In this document: piece after piece, positions 24,415 through 32,571 of the stretch
How the letters are laid out: every line of letters begins with the position of its first letter
Numbering within the stretch: position 1 is the stretch's first letter
Source of the DNA: Pseudobutyrivibrio sp.
Lineage (GTDB): Bacteria > Bacillota > Clostridia > Lachnospirales > Lachnospiraceae
DNA: 37,826 nucleotides
NCBI GenBank assembly: GCA_024681435.1
Contig: JAILAV010000218.1
Coordinates: 1 to 37,826 of the forward strand
Reading direction: 5' to 3'
Position numbers and translations under genes: made by a program
Notes under the pieces: generated by a model
Told to the model about the DNA's origin: nothing
The model's database searches: none
Seen by the model: the letters and a program-made list of their open reading frames with translations, nothing else

Positions 24415-25416
24415 ATGGATAAGATAATAATGGAGCATGGCTCAGGCGGTCGTGCAACAGGTGAATTAATTAGAGAGATTTTTGAGTCGCAGTTTCATAG
24501 CGATGTTCTTTCAGAGATGGAGGATGCTGCAGTTGTGCCAGGTGATGCCACAATTGCAATGACAACAGATAGCTTTGTTGTTACTCCATTAGAGTTTCCG
24601 GGTGGAGATATTGGTCGCCTTTGCATTTGCGGTACAGTTAATGATCTTTGCATGCGCGGAGCTGTTCCAAAGTATATTACCTGTGGTTTTATTCTTGAGG
24701 AGGGTGCTGATGTAGCAACACTCCGCAGAATTGTAAAGTCTATGGCTGAGACAGCAGACGAAGCGGGTGTTAAAATCGTAGCTGGAGATACAAAGGTTAT
24801 AGAGGGAAATGGCGGAATTTATATTAATACTGCCGGTGTTGGATTTGTTCCAAAGAAGGTTGATATTAAGGCTAAGAATGCAGCAGATGACGACGTTATT
24901 ATCGTTTCAGGAAACGTCGGCGATCATCATGCTACAATCCTAAGCCAACGCATGGATATAAAAAATACAATTCAAAGTGATAATGCTCCATTGCAGGAAA
25001 TGGTGGGTAAGCTTATCGAAAATAAAATTCCAGTACATGTCCTTAGAGATGTTACAAGAGGTGGACTTGCTACAGTACTAAAGGAACTTGCTGTTGCAAG
25101 CGGACTTCGTTTTGATTTGTATGAAGATAAGGTGCCAGTTGACCCACAGGTACAGTCATTTTGTGGGTTGCTTGGTCTAGACCCTCTCTATATGGGAAAT
25201 GAAGGAAAACTAGTAGCAATCGTTCCGAAGGAGCATGCTGTAAAAGCGTTAGAAATTATACATACTTGCAAATATGGTGAGAAAGCATGTATGATAGGAG
25301 CTGTGAATTTACCAGAGGATGATTCCGAGGTGGGCGCACTAATTATGAAAACTGAAATTGGAGGCCGTAGATTCCTAGATATTTTACAGGGTGAAGGCTT
25401 GCCACGAATTTGTTAA
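24415..25416 (+). CDS. hypE: Carbamoyl dehydratase HypE
   Basis: Accepts the carbamoyl group from HypF on its C-terminal cysteine and dehydrates it with ATP to thiocyanate. The 333-residue protein starts MDKIIMEHGSGGRAT and ends LPRIC, the acceptor being Cys333. Other family blocks are TTDSFVVTPLEFPGGDIGRLCICGTVND and VLRDVTRGGLATVL (given here in part). ATG 24415 follows GGAG at 24405-24408; a TTG at 24403 overlaps that site. Expression may depend on the folded element just upstream. Confidence 0.95.
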   Translation: MDKIIMEHGSGGRATGELIREIFESQFHSDVLSEMEDAAVVPGDATIAMTTDSFVVTPLEFPGGDIGRLCICGTVNDLCMRGAVPKYITCGFILEEGADVATLRRIVKSMAETADEAGVKIVAGDTKVIEGNGGIYINTAGVGFVPKKVDIKAKNAADDDVIIVSGNVGDHHATILSQRMDIKNTIQSDNAPLQEMVGKLIENKIPVHVLRDVTRGGLATVLKELAVASGLRFDLYEDKVPVDPQVQSFCGLLGLDPLYMGNEGKLVAIVPKEHAVKALEIIHTCKYGEKACMIGAVNLPEDDSEVGALIMKTEIGGRRFLDILQGEGLPRIC

Positions 25417-25460
25417 CACTGACATTTAACAGAACTTTCATAATACTTTGATGCATCTTA

Positions 25461-25469
25461 TGCTATAAT
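25461..25469 (+). promoter_or_regulatory. Extended -10 promoter of the receiver gene
   Basis: TG at 25461-25462, then C and a perfect TATAAT at 25464-25469; no clear -35. It lies 45 bases before the TTG start. Confidence 0.55.
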
Positions 25470-25514
25470 AAACCTACATCATCCAATTGCATTATAAAGT
25501 GAGGAGGATGCCTT

Positions 25515-25898
25515 TTGGGAAAAACGGTACTAGTAGTTGACGACTCGAAATTCATGAGAGCTGTTGTCAAAGGTGAAGTTGAAAGAAATGGCTGTACTGT
25601 TGTAGCTGAAGCCGATTGCAGTGATGTAGCGGTGGAGAAATACAAAGAGTTAAAGCCTGATATAGTTACAATGGACATTACAATGACTGTTGATGGTCAT
25701 ACCATAGGACGAAGTTCTAACGGAATTGATGCTATTAAACAGATTGTTGAATTTGACCCGGATGCCAAGATTTTGGTAGTAAGTGCCATGGGGCAGAAAT
25801 GTTATGTTATTGAAGCTATTGAAGCTGGAGCCAAAGATTTTGTTATAAAGCCTTTTGATGAAGTTAGATTTGCAGAGGCGTTAGCTCATTTCACATGA
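25515..25898 (+). CDS. CheY-like response regulator receiver with loop insertion
   Basis: Single receiver domain of 127 residues without output domain. The acidic pair Asp9/Asp10, phosphoacceptor Asp54 (TMDITM), Ser90 and Lys112 (IKPF) are all present. After Asp54 the usual MPxxDG turn is replaced by MTVDG followed by about nine extra residues (GHTIGRSSNG region, ~61-69) before the helix resumes. The start is TTG: AGGAGG lies at 25502-25507 and the ATG at 25508 is out of frame. No kinase adjoins it, so its partner is unknown; signalling by protein contact, as in CheY, is likely. Confidence 0.88.
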   Translation: MGKTVLVVDDSKFMRAVVKGEVERNGCTVVAEADCSDVAVEKYKELKPDIVTMDITMTVDGHTIGRSSNGIDAIKQIVEFDPDAKILVVSAMGQKCYVIEAIEAGAKDFVIKPFDEVRFAEALAHFT

Positions 25899-25917
25899 GA
25901 ACTGAATAAGGATTTAT

Positions 25918-25944
25918 GGACTGCGCAAGCAGTCCTATTTTTTT
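25918..25944 (+). terminator. Rho-independent terminator after the receiver gene
   Basis: Perfect 7-bp stem GGACTGC (25918-25924) / GCAGTCC (25929-25935), GCAA loop, T-run. Confidence 0.9.
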
Positions 25945-25962
25945 ATGTTTCTTTATATATAA

Positions 25963-25997
25963 TTGTGCACTATGGAAACTGGTTGCACAAAACATAG
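25963..25997. other. Crossed inverted repeats between two terminators
   Basis: TTGTGCA (25963-25969) pairs with TGCACAA (25984-25990), and CTATG (25970-25974) with CATAG (25993-25997); the order is that of a pseudoknot. It lies between the receiver terminator and a bidirectional terminator. Function unknown; chance is possible. Confidence 0.3.
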
Positions 25998-26023
25998 TTT
26001 GCTAAAGAAAAAATAGACAAAAG

Positions 26024-26050
26024 AAAAAGACCGAAAAGCTCGGTCTTTTT
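26024..26050. terminator. Bidirectional terminator between convergent genes
   Basis: Perfect 11-bp stem AAAAAGACCGA (26024-26034) / TCGGTCTTTTT (26040-26050). A-run on one side and T-run on the other suit both the receiver gene and the minus-strand gene ending at 26143. Confidence 0.85.
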
Positions 26051-26142
26051 GAGGGGAGTATAAATAATTAATAAGGGTGTAATCAGGAAACTCCCGACTA
26101 CAAGCTAGATTATAATATACATTAAATCACAATGCAATAAAA

Positions 26143-27294
26143 TTATTGAGATAATAATCCATCTTTTGAGTACTCGCTTTTTGAGTTCCAAAGTATCCAT
26201 TCTTCGTACCCTGCATCGTACACAGCCTGGATTTCTTCACGTATTGCATCACCATCATAATCAATATATCCATCAACCCAATCTGCCGTAAAAGCCTGTA
26301 ACCATGGGCGGATAACGGAGCAGTCATCTGATGATATATTTGATAGTACCTCTTTTGAGCCATTTAATGCAGAGTAAATGGTTGCGTAAGGCATGGCATC
26401 TGGCACCTCAATATCGAACTCTCCATTGGCATAATGAGAAGGATAAATCATTGGACAAAGACCATCAAGCTCTGATGCCAGAGTCGTATAACTTTGACCT
26501 ATATGTTTTGAATCTAAATCGCTTTGAATTATGGTTCCGAAAACATCAGCGGTAATAGGAACATTGTTAGCGTGAACCACATCTTTGATTTTAGATAGAA
26601 AATTATTGATATAGTTTTGGCGCTCAGCATCAGTGGCTGAGACAGAATAATATGCCTCTTCGGAATTTTGTCCTACAGGAAAACGCACATAATCTAATTG
26701 AATCTCGTCGAAGCCTAGTTTAGAGCAGGTATCAGCGATACTTATTAAATAGTCCCATACCTTTTCTTTACATGGATTGACCCAGGCATTGCCATTGGCA
26801 TCAGTTACAGGATCTCCAGATAGAGTTCGAAGAGCTAAATCGGGAAAAGCAGAAGCAAGAACAGGATCTTTGAAGCAAGGAATTCTTGCAATGACATATA
26901 TTTCATTGTCGTGAAGCTTTTTAATAAGACTATCAATATCTTTTATGTAGGGAATGCAGGCGCCTGTTTCTTTCACCATTTCATTGTCCATCATAAAAGT
27001 GATATTTCCAGAATCATCTTTTACATCGAGGACTATTGCATTTAACTCAGTGTCATTAACCAGTTTAATGATTTCATCCATTCTATCTGTTCCGGCAGTT
27101 GGGCCGGTGACGTAGATACCTTTGACTTTGGTGTGTAGCTGCTTCCAATTGTCAATTGAAGGTTCGATGAAGGTTTCTTCTTTTACTTTCTCAAAATCAT
27201 CAGCCTCGATGGTTTGATGCATATTGTATATAGAAGCCCAGATGCAATATATCAAAAGACATAATACAACGCAGGCACTAGCGATTCTTTTCAT
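26143..27294 (-). CDS. Putative glycoside hydrolase, DUF4015 family, membrane-anchored
   Basis: A 383-residue protein with an N-terminal signal anchor (residues ~4-22) and a TIM-barrel-like domain. Family blocks are VKGIYVTGPTAG near residue 55, LNAIVLDVKDDSGN near residue 84, and DEIQLDYVRFP near residue 190; the acidic residues in the latter two are likely catalytic or structural. Later come ADVFG and LCPMIYPSHYANG, and near the end WLQAFTADWVDGY and WILWNS. The substrate is unknown; an outside-facing role on cell-wall or polysaccharide is inferred. GGGAG lies upstream on the minus strand. It faces the preceding operon and is divergent from the methyltransferase gene. Confidence 0.8.
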   Translation of the reverse strand: MKRIASACVVLCLLIYCIWASIYNMHQTIEADDFEKVKEETFIEPSIDNWKQLHTKVKGIYVTGPTAGTDRMDEIIKLVNDTELNAIVLDVKDDSGNITFMMDNEMVKETGACIPYIKDIDSLIKKLHDNEIYVIARIPCFKDPVLASAFPDLALRTLSGDPVTDANGNAWVNPCKEKVWDYLISIADTCSKLGFDEIQLDYVRFPVGQNSEEAYYSVSATDAERQNYINNFLSKIKDVVHANNVPITADVFGTIIQSDLDSKHIGQSYTTLASELDGLCPMIYPSHYANGEFDIEVPDAMPYATIYSALNGSKEVLSNISSDDCSVIRPWLQAFTADWVDGYIDYDGDAIREEIQAVYDAGYEEWILWNSKSEYSKDGLLSQ

Positions 27295-27474
27295 AAAACA
27301 ACTCCCTTAACTTTCCATTACTTATATAATATAACATTTCACTAATTAATACATAAAAAAAGTGTGCGGATTCTAAATAAATGATGTGGTATGACTTATC
27401 TAAAATAGATATAATATAAATATTGAAGTTTGGGGCGATTTCCCCTAGAAAATAACATATTTAGAGAGATATTA

Positions 27475-28626
27475 ATGAAGAATAAGATTTACACAATTAG
27501 TTGCCCATGTCATTTTGGACTTGAGGCACCATTAAAAAGAGAAATATATGATTTAGGTTACGATATTACTGAGGTCACAGATGGTAGAGTGACCTTTACT
27601 GGTGATGCAGAGGCTATCTGCAGAGCTAATATACATCTTCGCTGCGCAGAGCGTGTACTTGTTGAGGTCGGCAGATTCCATGCTACCACCTTCGAGGAAC
27701 TTTTCCAGGGCATCAAAGCCCTTCCATGGGAGGAGTATATCCCAAAGGATGGCAAGTTCTGGGTTACTAAGGCCACATCTGTAAAGAGTAAGCTATTTTC
27801 CCTTACAGATATTCAGTCCATTGCAAAGAAGGCAATGGTAGAGCGCATGAAGTCCTACTACGACATTAATTGGTTCGATGAGGATGGCGCAGATTATCCA
27901 GTTAGAATTTTTCTATTAAAGGATGATGTTATTGTTACTTTAGACGCTACAGGTACTCCTCTTCACAAGAGAGGTTATCGTACATACACAAGTAAGGCAC
28001 CTCTTTCAGAGACTATGGCAGCAGCTCTTATTCAGCTTACACCATGGCATCCAGACAGAATTCTTGTGGACCCATTCTGTGGTTCCGGTACATTTTTGAT
28101 TGAGGCTGCACTTATTGCCTGCAATATTGCTCCCGGTCTTAACAGAGAATTTACATCAATGGATTGGAATAATATCATCCAGCCACAAATTTGGAAGGAT
28201 TGCTTCGATGAAGCAAGAGCAGAGGTTAACACCGATGTTGAATGTGACCTTCAGGGATTTGATATCGACCCAGAAATGGTCAAGATTGCAAGACTAAATG
28301 CAAAACAGGCCGGGGTAGATCATTTGATTCATTTCCAGGTTAGGGATGTGGCAGAGTTGCGCCACCCAAAGAAATATGGATTTATTCTTACTAACCCACC
28401 ATATGGTGAAAGACTTGAAGAGAAAAAGGATTTGCCGGAAATTTACGGCAAGCTTGGCAGTGCATACGCAAACTTGGACAGCTGGTCCATGTACGTGATT
28501 ACAAGCTACGAGGATGCGCCAAAATCCATAGGACGAAAGGCAGACAAGAATCGTAAAATTTATAACGGAATGATAAAAACCTATTTTTATCAGTTCTTAG
28601 GACCTAAGCCAAAGAAAAAGGATTAG
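27475..28626 (+). CDS. THUMP-domain class I RNA methyltransferase (RlmL/YpsC-like)
   Basis: SAM-dependent N2-guanine methyltransferase type, probably acting on 23S rRNA. The 383-residue protein has an N-terminal ferredoxin-like/THUMP region (residues ~1-160), then the methyltransferase core: DPFCGSGTFLIEAAL for SAM binding near residue 199, and the catalytic NPPYGERL near residue 304. I use ATG 27475 (AGAGAG at 27463-27468); a TTG at 27430 in frame has no ribosome site. The exact target base is not readable from the sequence. Its stop is five bases before the next gene. Confidence 0.9.
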   Translation: MKNKIYTISCPCHFGLEAPLKREIYDLGYDITEVTDGRVTFTGDAEAICRANIHLRCAERVLVEVGRFHATTFEELFQGIKALPWEEYIPKDGKFWVTKATSVKSKLFSLTDIQSIAKKAMVERMKSYYDINWFDEDGADYPVRIFLLKDDVIVTLDATGTPLHKRGYRTYTSKAPLSETMAAALIQLTPWHPDRILVDPFCGSGTFLIEAALIACNIAPGLNREFTSMDWNNIIQPQIWKDCFDEARAEVNTDVECDLQGFDIDPEMVKIARLNAKQAGVDHLIHFQVRDVAELRHPKKYGFILTNPPYGERLEEKKDLPEIYGKLGSAYANLDSWSMYVITSYEDAPKSIGRKADKNRKIYNGMIKTYFYQFLGPKPKKKD

Positions 28627-28631
28627 TTGAA

Positions 28632-30383
28632 ATGAAGTTTTCCAAGAGATTTCTTGTATTTGCAATAATTGTTGCAATTACATTATTTTGGAAATTGAAT
28701 AATTGGAATGATAGATACGCAGCAGTTGAAACTTTCCGTGGAGCAGCACTGAATGAGGATGTGCTGTATCCTCTTATGTCCAAAAACCTTAACGACTCAA
28801 AGCAGCTTAAGGTTTATATTAATGGGCAGTTATATTCTAATAACAGTGATTATGCCATATTGGATGATTCACTTAATCCAGTTGGGTCATTAGAGTTTGT
28901 TAAGACAGTTCTTAAGGGCTCTGCATTTATGCAGGATGATTCCAGCGCAATTATCCAAATCACTAATGATATTTTTGAGTTTAAAGATGGCAAACTGAAG
29001 GCTACAGAAAACGGCGATGATTTTAAGCTTGCCATTAAGCCTTCGATTCATCTAGGAGAAATGTATATTGGTCTAGAAGATTTGTGTAATGCATTCGGCT
29101 ACAAATACACTTATAACAAGTCTTCGTACACAGCCAAGATTGAGTTTGATAAGGTTCCAAAGCTACCAGTTAGATACGACCTTAGAAATGTTAATCGTGT
29201 CAGCACCATCAGAAATCAGGGTTCCACAGCCACATGCTGGGCATGTGCTTCATTAGAGGCAATGGAGTCTTCTATGCTTCCAGCAAAACCAAATCTTTTC
29301 TCAGTGGATTCAATGATTAATGACAACAGCTTTGGACTTGATGAATCTGCAGGTGGTAAATATACAATGGCACTTGCCTATCTTTTAGCTTGGCAAGGAC
29401 CAACCAGTGAAAAACAGTCAGGAGATACCAGTATAATTTCCACTCTTACGGGTGAGAATCAGAATACATCTGTACATTTACAGGAAGCTCATTTTTATGA
29501 TTCAGAGAATTTGGATCAGATAAAAATGGCGGTATATCAGTATGGTGGAGTTTCATCATCCATCTACGCCAGTGTATCATCATCAAACCTTACTAAATCA
29601 AAAAGCTATAATCGCAGAACTAATTCCTACTGCTACACAGGAAACTCAAAGCCTAACCACGACGTTGTAATTATAGGTTGGGATGACAATTATCCAGCTA
29701 GCAGCTTCAGTGAAAATGTATCTGGCAATGGTGCGTTTATCTGCCAAAATAGCTGGGGAACAGGCTTTGGTGACGATGGTGTATTTTATATTTCTTACTA
29801 CGATTCCAACATTGGCAATCAGGCGGTATCCTATGTAAAAGTAGATACTAACAATACATATAACTACATCTACCAAAGTGATTTATGCGGTTTTGTAGGT
29901 CAGATTGGATACAATAAGGAATGGGCATACGGAGCAAATACCTTTGTCGCTGAGGCGGATCAGCAGATAGAAGCAGCTGGATTCTATGCTCTTGGGGAAG
30001 GCACTAGCTATCAGATATATTTTGTTTCTAATTACGAGAACACAAGCACTCTTTCTGAAAAGGAAATGGTGGCTTCTGGAACAATGGATGAGCGCGGTTA
30101 TTACACAGTGGAATTCAATTCGCCAAAGACTGTCACTGAAGGAGAGAGCTTTGCAATAGTTTTATATGTGAATACTCCAAAGACTAATAGTCCTCTTGCT
30201 GTAGAATATGCCACAGATAAGATGACAGAGTCTGTAGATATAAACGATGGTAAAGGCTTTATAAGTAACAATGGTTTAGACTGGGAAAATGTAGAAGATG
30301 CAGTTCAGTCAAATCTCTGCATAAAGGCCTATGCAAATAACGTTATGGAAGTATTTGATAACGATGCTCCAAAGAAGAAATAA
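28632..30383 (+). CDS. Surface C1-family (papain-like) peptidase with lectin-like C-terminal domain
   Basis: A 583-residue exported or membrane-anchored protein. A hydrophobic N-terminal segment (residues ~6-20) is followed by a ~150-residue region resembling copper-amine-oxidase-like N-terminal domains, without catalytic role. The papain domain has Cys202 in STATCWACAS, His343 in NHDVVIIGWDD and Asn373 in CQNSWGTGFGD. The C-terminal ~170 residues resemble the lectin-like domain often fused to such peptidases. Substrate is unknown; acting at the cell surface next to an amidase gene suggests envelope or host/plant protein turnover, which is inference. Confidence 0.85.
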   Translation: MKFSKRFLVFAIIVAITLFWKLNNWNDRYAAVETFRGAALNEDVLYPLMSKNLNDSKQLKVYINGQLYSNNSDYAILDDSLNPVGSLEFVKTVLKGSAFMQDDSSAIIQITNDIFEFKDGKLKATENGDDFKLAIKPSIHLGEMYIGLEDLCNAFGYKYTYNKSSYTAKIEFDKVPKLPVRYDLRNVNRVSTIRNQGSTATCWACASLEAMESSMLPAKPNLFSVDSMINDNSFGLDESAGGKYTMALAYLLAWQGPTSEKQSGDTSIISTLTGENQNTSVHLQEAHFYDSENLDQIKMAVYQYGGVSSSIYASVSSSNLTKSKSYNRRTNSYCYTGNSKPNHDVVIIGWDDNYPASSFSENVSGNGAFICQNSWGTGFGDDGVFYISYYDSNIGNQAVSYVKVDTNNTYNYIYQSDLCGFVGQIGYNKEWAYGANTFVAEADQQIEAAGFYALGEGTSYQIYFVSNYENTSTLSEKEMVASGTMDERGYYTVEFNSPKTVTEGESFAIVLYVNTPKTNSPLAVEYATDKMTESVDINDGKGFISNNGLDWENVEDAVQSNLCIKAYANNVMEVFDNDAPKKK

Positions 30384-30418
30384 AAGAGCTTTACATATCA
30401 GGGAGAAGCTATAGGATT

Positions 30419-31486
30419 ATGGAACAAAAAGTAATGGGCGCCTTTACGGCTATAATACTGGCAGTTGTCATATTCATGAGCTGCCTGCTTATATATGTGC
30501 CCAACATGCACATAATTGCCCTTAAGGTCAAGGATAGCAAGCTATCTGGCGGAAGAATTTCCGTTATGGATATGCTTAACAGCAGTGCGGAAGAGTTCGC
30601 TGAAGAAGACCATTCTAGCAAGGATGCAGTGCTAAAGGGACATCAAATAAGACTTACATTACCACAGAATGTCACCAGCGCCAGCGTTGATATTAATAAT
30701 ATTTTTGTTGAAAAGACCATTGCAATTACAATTAATGGTATCGGAAAAGACTATTTTAGTTATTACCCAATGAGGGGTGATTCTAATAATATCGTGGATG
30801 TAACCTACGACAGTGAGAATCTTGTAGGTGTAATTGAGATAGTGCTTGATGATGTCAAAGAAGTAAAGATGACATCAGAAGATGAATATATTTATTTGGA
30901 CTTTGTTGATCCGCATGATATTTATGACTACGTTGTGGTTGTGGATGCGGGCCATGGAAGCAATGTTCCAGGTGCATCTAAGATGGGTGTAAATGAAAAG
31001 GATTTGAATCTGGATATTGTTCTTGAGCTTAAAAAGCTCTTTGATAGAAGTGATAAAAATATCGGTGTATATTACACAAGAACAACTGATACCAACCCAT
31101 CCTTCGAAAATCGAGTTGGCCTTGCCAATGAATCTGAAGCTGATTTGTTTTTGTCAGTGCATAATAATTCCACCGCATCAGGGCGAATGTCTTCTATAAA
31201 TGGTACTGAAGTAATGTACGAGGGCGGCGATAGCACTGGTGAGTCCAAGGCCTTTGCAACCTTGTGCCTAAGACATTTGTTAGATGGGCTTGGATCTAAA
31301 TCAAAGGGTGTTGTGGTAGGTGACGAGGTATACATTATCAGAATGTCAGAGCCACCTGTGGCCCTTGTAGAAGTTGGATTTATGACTAATCAAAAGGAGC
31401 TTGAAGCTCTTCAAGATAAAGATTATCAAAGGAAGGCGGCACAAGCATTGTACGATGCAGTGTTGGAGTATTTAAATGAAAACTAA
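30419..31486 (+). CDS. N-acetylmuramoyl-L-alanine amidase (Amidase_3), membrane-anchored
   Basis: Zinc enzyme that cleaves peptidoglycan stem peptides. The 355-residue protein has an N-terminal membrane segment (residues ~8-30), a ~120-residue beta-rich middle part that may bind the wall, and the catalytic domain from ~170: His179 in VDAGHGS, the Glu in VNEKDLNLDI, the His in FLSVHNNS and the Glu in VEVGFMTN. GGGAG lies 18 bases upstream. It overlaps the next gene by 11 bases, so it forms one transcription unit with the housekeeping genes downstream. Confidence 0.92.
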   Translation: MEQKVMGAFTAIILAVVIFMSCLLIYVPNMHIIALKVKDSKLSGGRISVMDMLNSSAEEFAEEDHSSKDAVLKGHQIRLTLPQNVTSASVDINNIFVEKTIAITINGIGKDYFSYYPMRGDSNNIVDVTYDSENLVGVIEIVLDDVKEVKMTSEDEYIYLDFVDPHDIYDYVVVVDAGHGSNVPGASKMGVNEKDLNLDIVLELKKLFDRSDKNIGVYYTRTTDTNPSFENRVGLANESEADLFLSVHNNSTASGRMSSINGTEVMYEGGDSTGESKAFATLCLRHLLDGLGSKSKGVVVGDEVYIIRMSEPPVALVEVGFMTNQKELEALQDKDYQRKAAQALYDAVLEYLNEN

Positions 31487-32087
31487 AGTAATTTTTGCAA
31501 CAGGAAATGCAAATAAGATGCGTGAGATTAGAGAAATTCTCGGTGAAAAGGATTTCGAAATCTACTCAATGAAGGAAGCTGGAATTGACCTTGACATAGT
31601 TGAGGACGGAAAGACTTTCGAGGAAAATTCTCTTATTAAATCCAGAGCTATTTCACAGGCAGCAAAGGATGCAATCATCCTTGCTGATGATAGTGGATTG
31701 GAAATAGATGCACTTAATAAGGAGCCTGGAATCTACTCTGCAAGATATCTAGGTGAAGACACATCATACGATGTTAAAAATGCAAATCTTATAGAGCGAT
31801 TAAATGGTGTTGAAAAAGAAGATAGAAGTGCAAGATTTGTATGCGCTGTATCAGCAGTATTCCCTGATGGAGCAGAGGCGGTTGTTCGTGGAACAATCGA
31901 AGGTTATATTGGTTGGGAGCCTATGGGGGCAAACGGATTTGGATACGACCCAATTTTTTATCTATGGGATAAGGATGTGAGCACAGCTAGCATCAGCCCA
32001 GAAGAGAAAAATGCCATTAGCCATAGAGGCAAGGCACTTAGAATGATAAAGGAAGAAATAGTTAAGCATGAAAATACTTGTCGTTAG
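31476..32087 (+). CDS. rdgB: Non-canonical purine NTP pyrophosphatase (RdgB/HAM1)
   Basis: Hydrolyses ITP, dITP and XTP to monophosphates to keep them out of DNA and RNA. The 203-residue protein shows the family motifs: FATGNANKMREIREIL at the start, LADDSGLEIDAL near residue 68, GFGYDPIF near residue 155, and SHRGKAL near residue 184. It overlaps the amidase gene by 11 bases and the phosphodiesterase gene by 20 bases, a tight unit. Confidence 0.95.
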   Translation: MKTKVIFATGNANKMREIREILGEKDFEIYSMKEAGIDLDIVEDGKTFEENSLIKSRAISQAAKDAIILADDSGLEIDALNKEPGIYSARYLGEDTSYDVKNANLIERLNGVEKEDRSARFVCAVSAVFPDGAEAVVRGTIEGYIGWEPMGANGFGYDPIFYLWDKDVSTASISPEEKNAISHRGKALRMIKEEIVKHENTCR

Positions 32088-32571
32088 TGATACCCACGGG
32101 AGAGCAGAGAATCTTAGAGATGCAATACAGATAGAGAAACCTGATTTGATTTATCATCTTGGAGATGGTCAGGGAGTGGAGGATAACCTTTGGATGATGT
32201 CCCAGGCGCCAGCAGAGTGTGTATGCGGTAACTGTGACTGGGGAACCAATCTTCCAAACGAAGTTGTACTAGAAGTTGGAAAGCACGTGCTTCTTCTTAC
32301 TCACGGACATTATTATGGCGTGAATTACGGATATGAGAAGATTGCAGAAGCTGCTAAAACTAAGGGATGCGACATTGTTTTGTACGGTCACACCCATGTT
32401 CCAACAATAGATAGATACGGTGATTTAATTATCGCCAACCCAGGTAGTGTATCTTTTCCAAGACAAAACAGTCGAGAACACACTTATATGACAATTTTAG
32501 TAGATAATGAAGGCGAGTTCAAAATGGATTTACATTCGTTAGAGGAATACGACAGAGTACATGGAAATTAA
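32068..32571 (+). CDS. Metallophosphoesterase, YfcE/MJ0936 family
   Basis: Binuclear-metal phosphodiesterase of 167 residues. Metal ligands lie in VVSDTHGR, YHLGDGQG, CGNCDW, LLTHGHYYG and YGHTHVP, all in the usual order. Family members hydrolyse phosphodiester model compounds; the natural substrate is not known. It overlaps rdgB by 20 bases, an arrangement common in Firmicutes, and overlaps the following gene by 11 bases. Confidence 0.92.
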   Translation: MKILVVSDTHGRAENLRDAIQIEKPDLIYHLGDGQGVEDNLWMMSQAPAECVCGNCDWGTNLPNEVVLEVGKHVLLLTHGHYYGVNYGYEKIAEAAKTKGCDIVLYGHTHVPTIDRYGDLIIANPGSVSFPRQNSREHTYMTILVDNEGEFKMDLHSLEEYDRVHGN

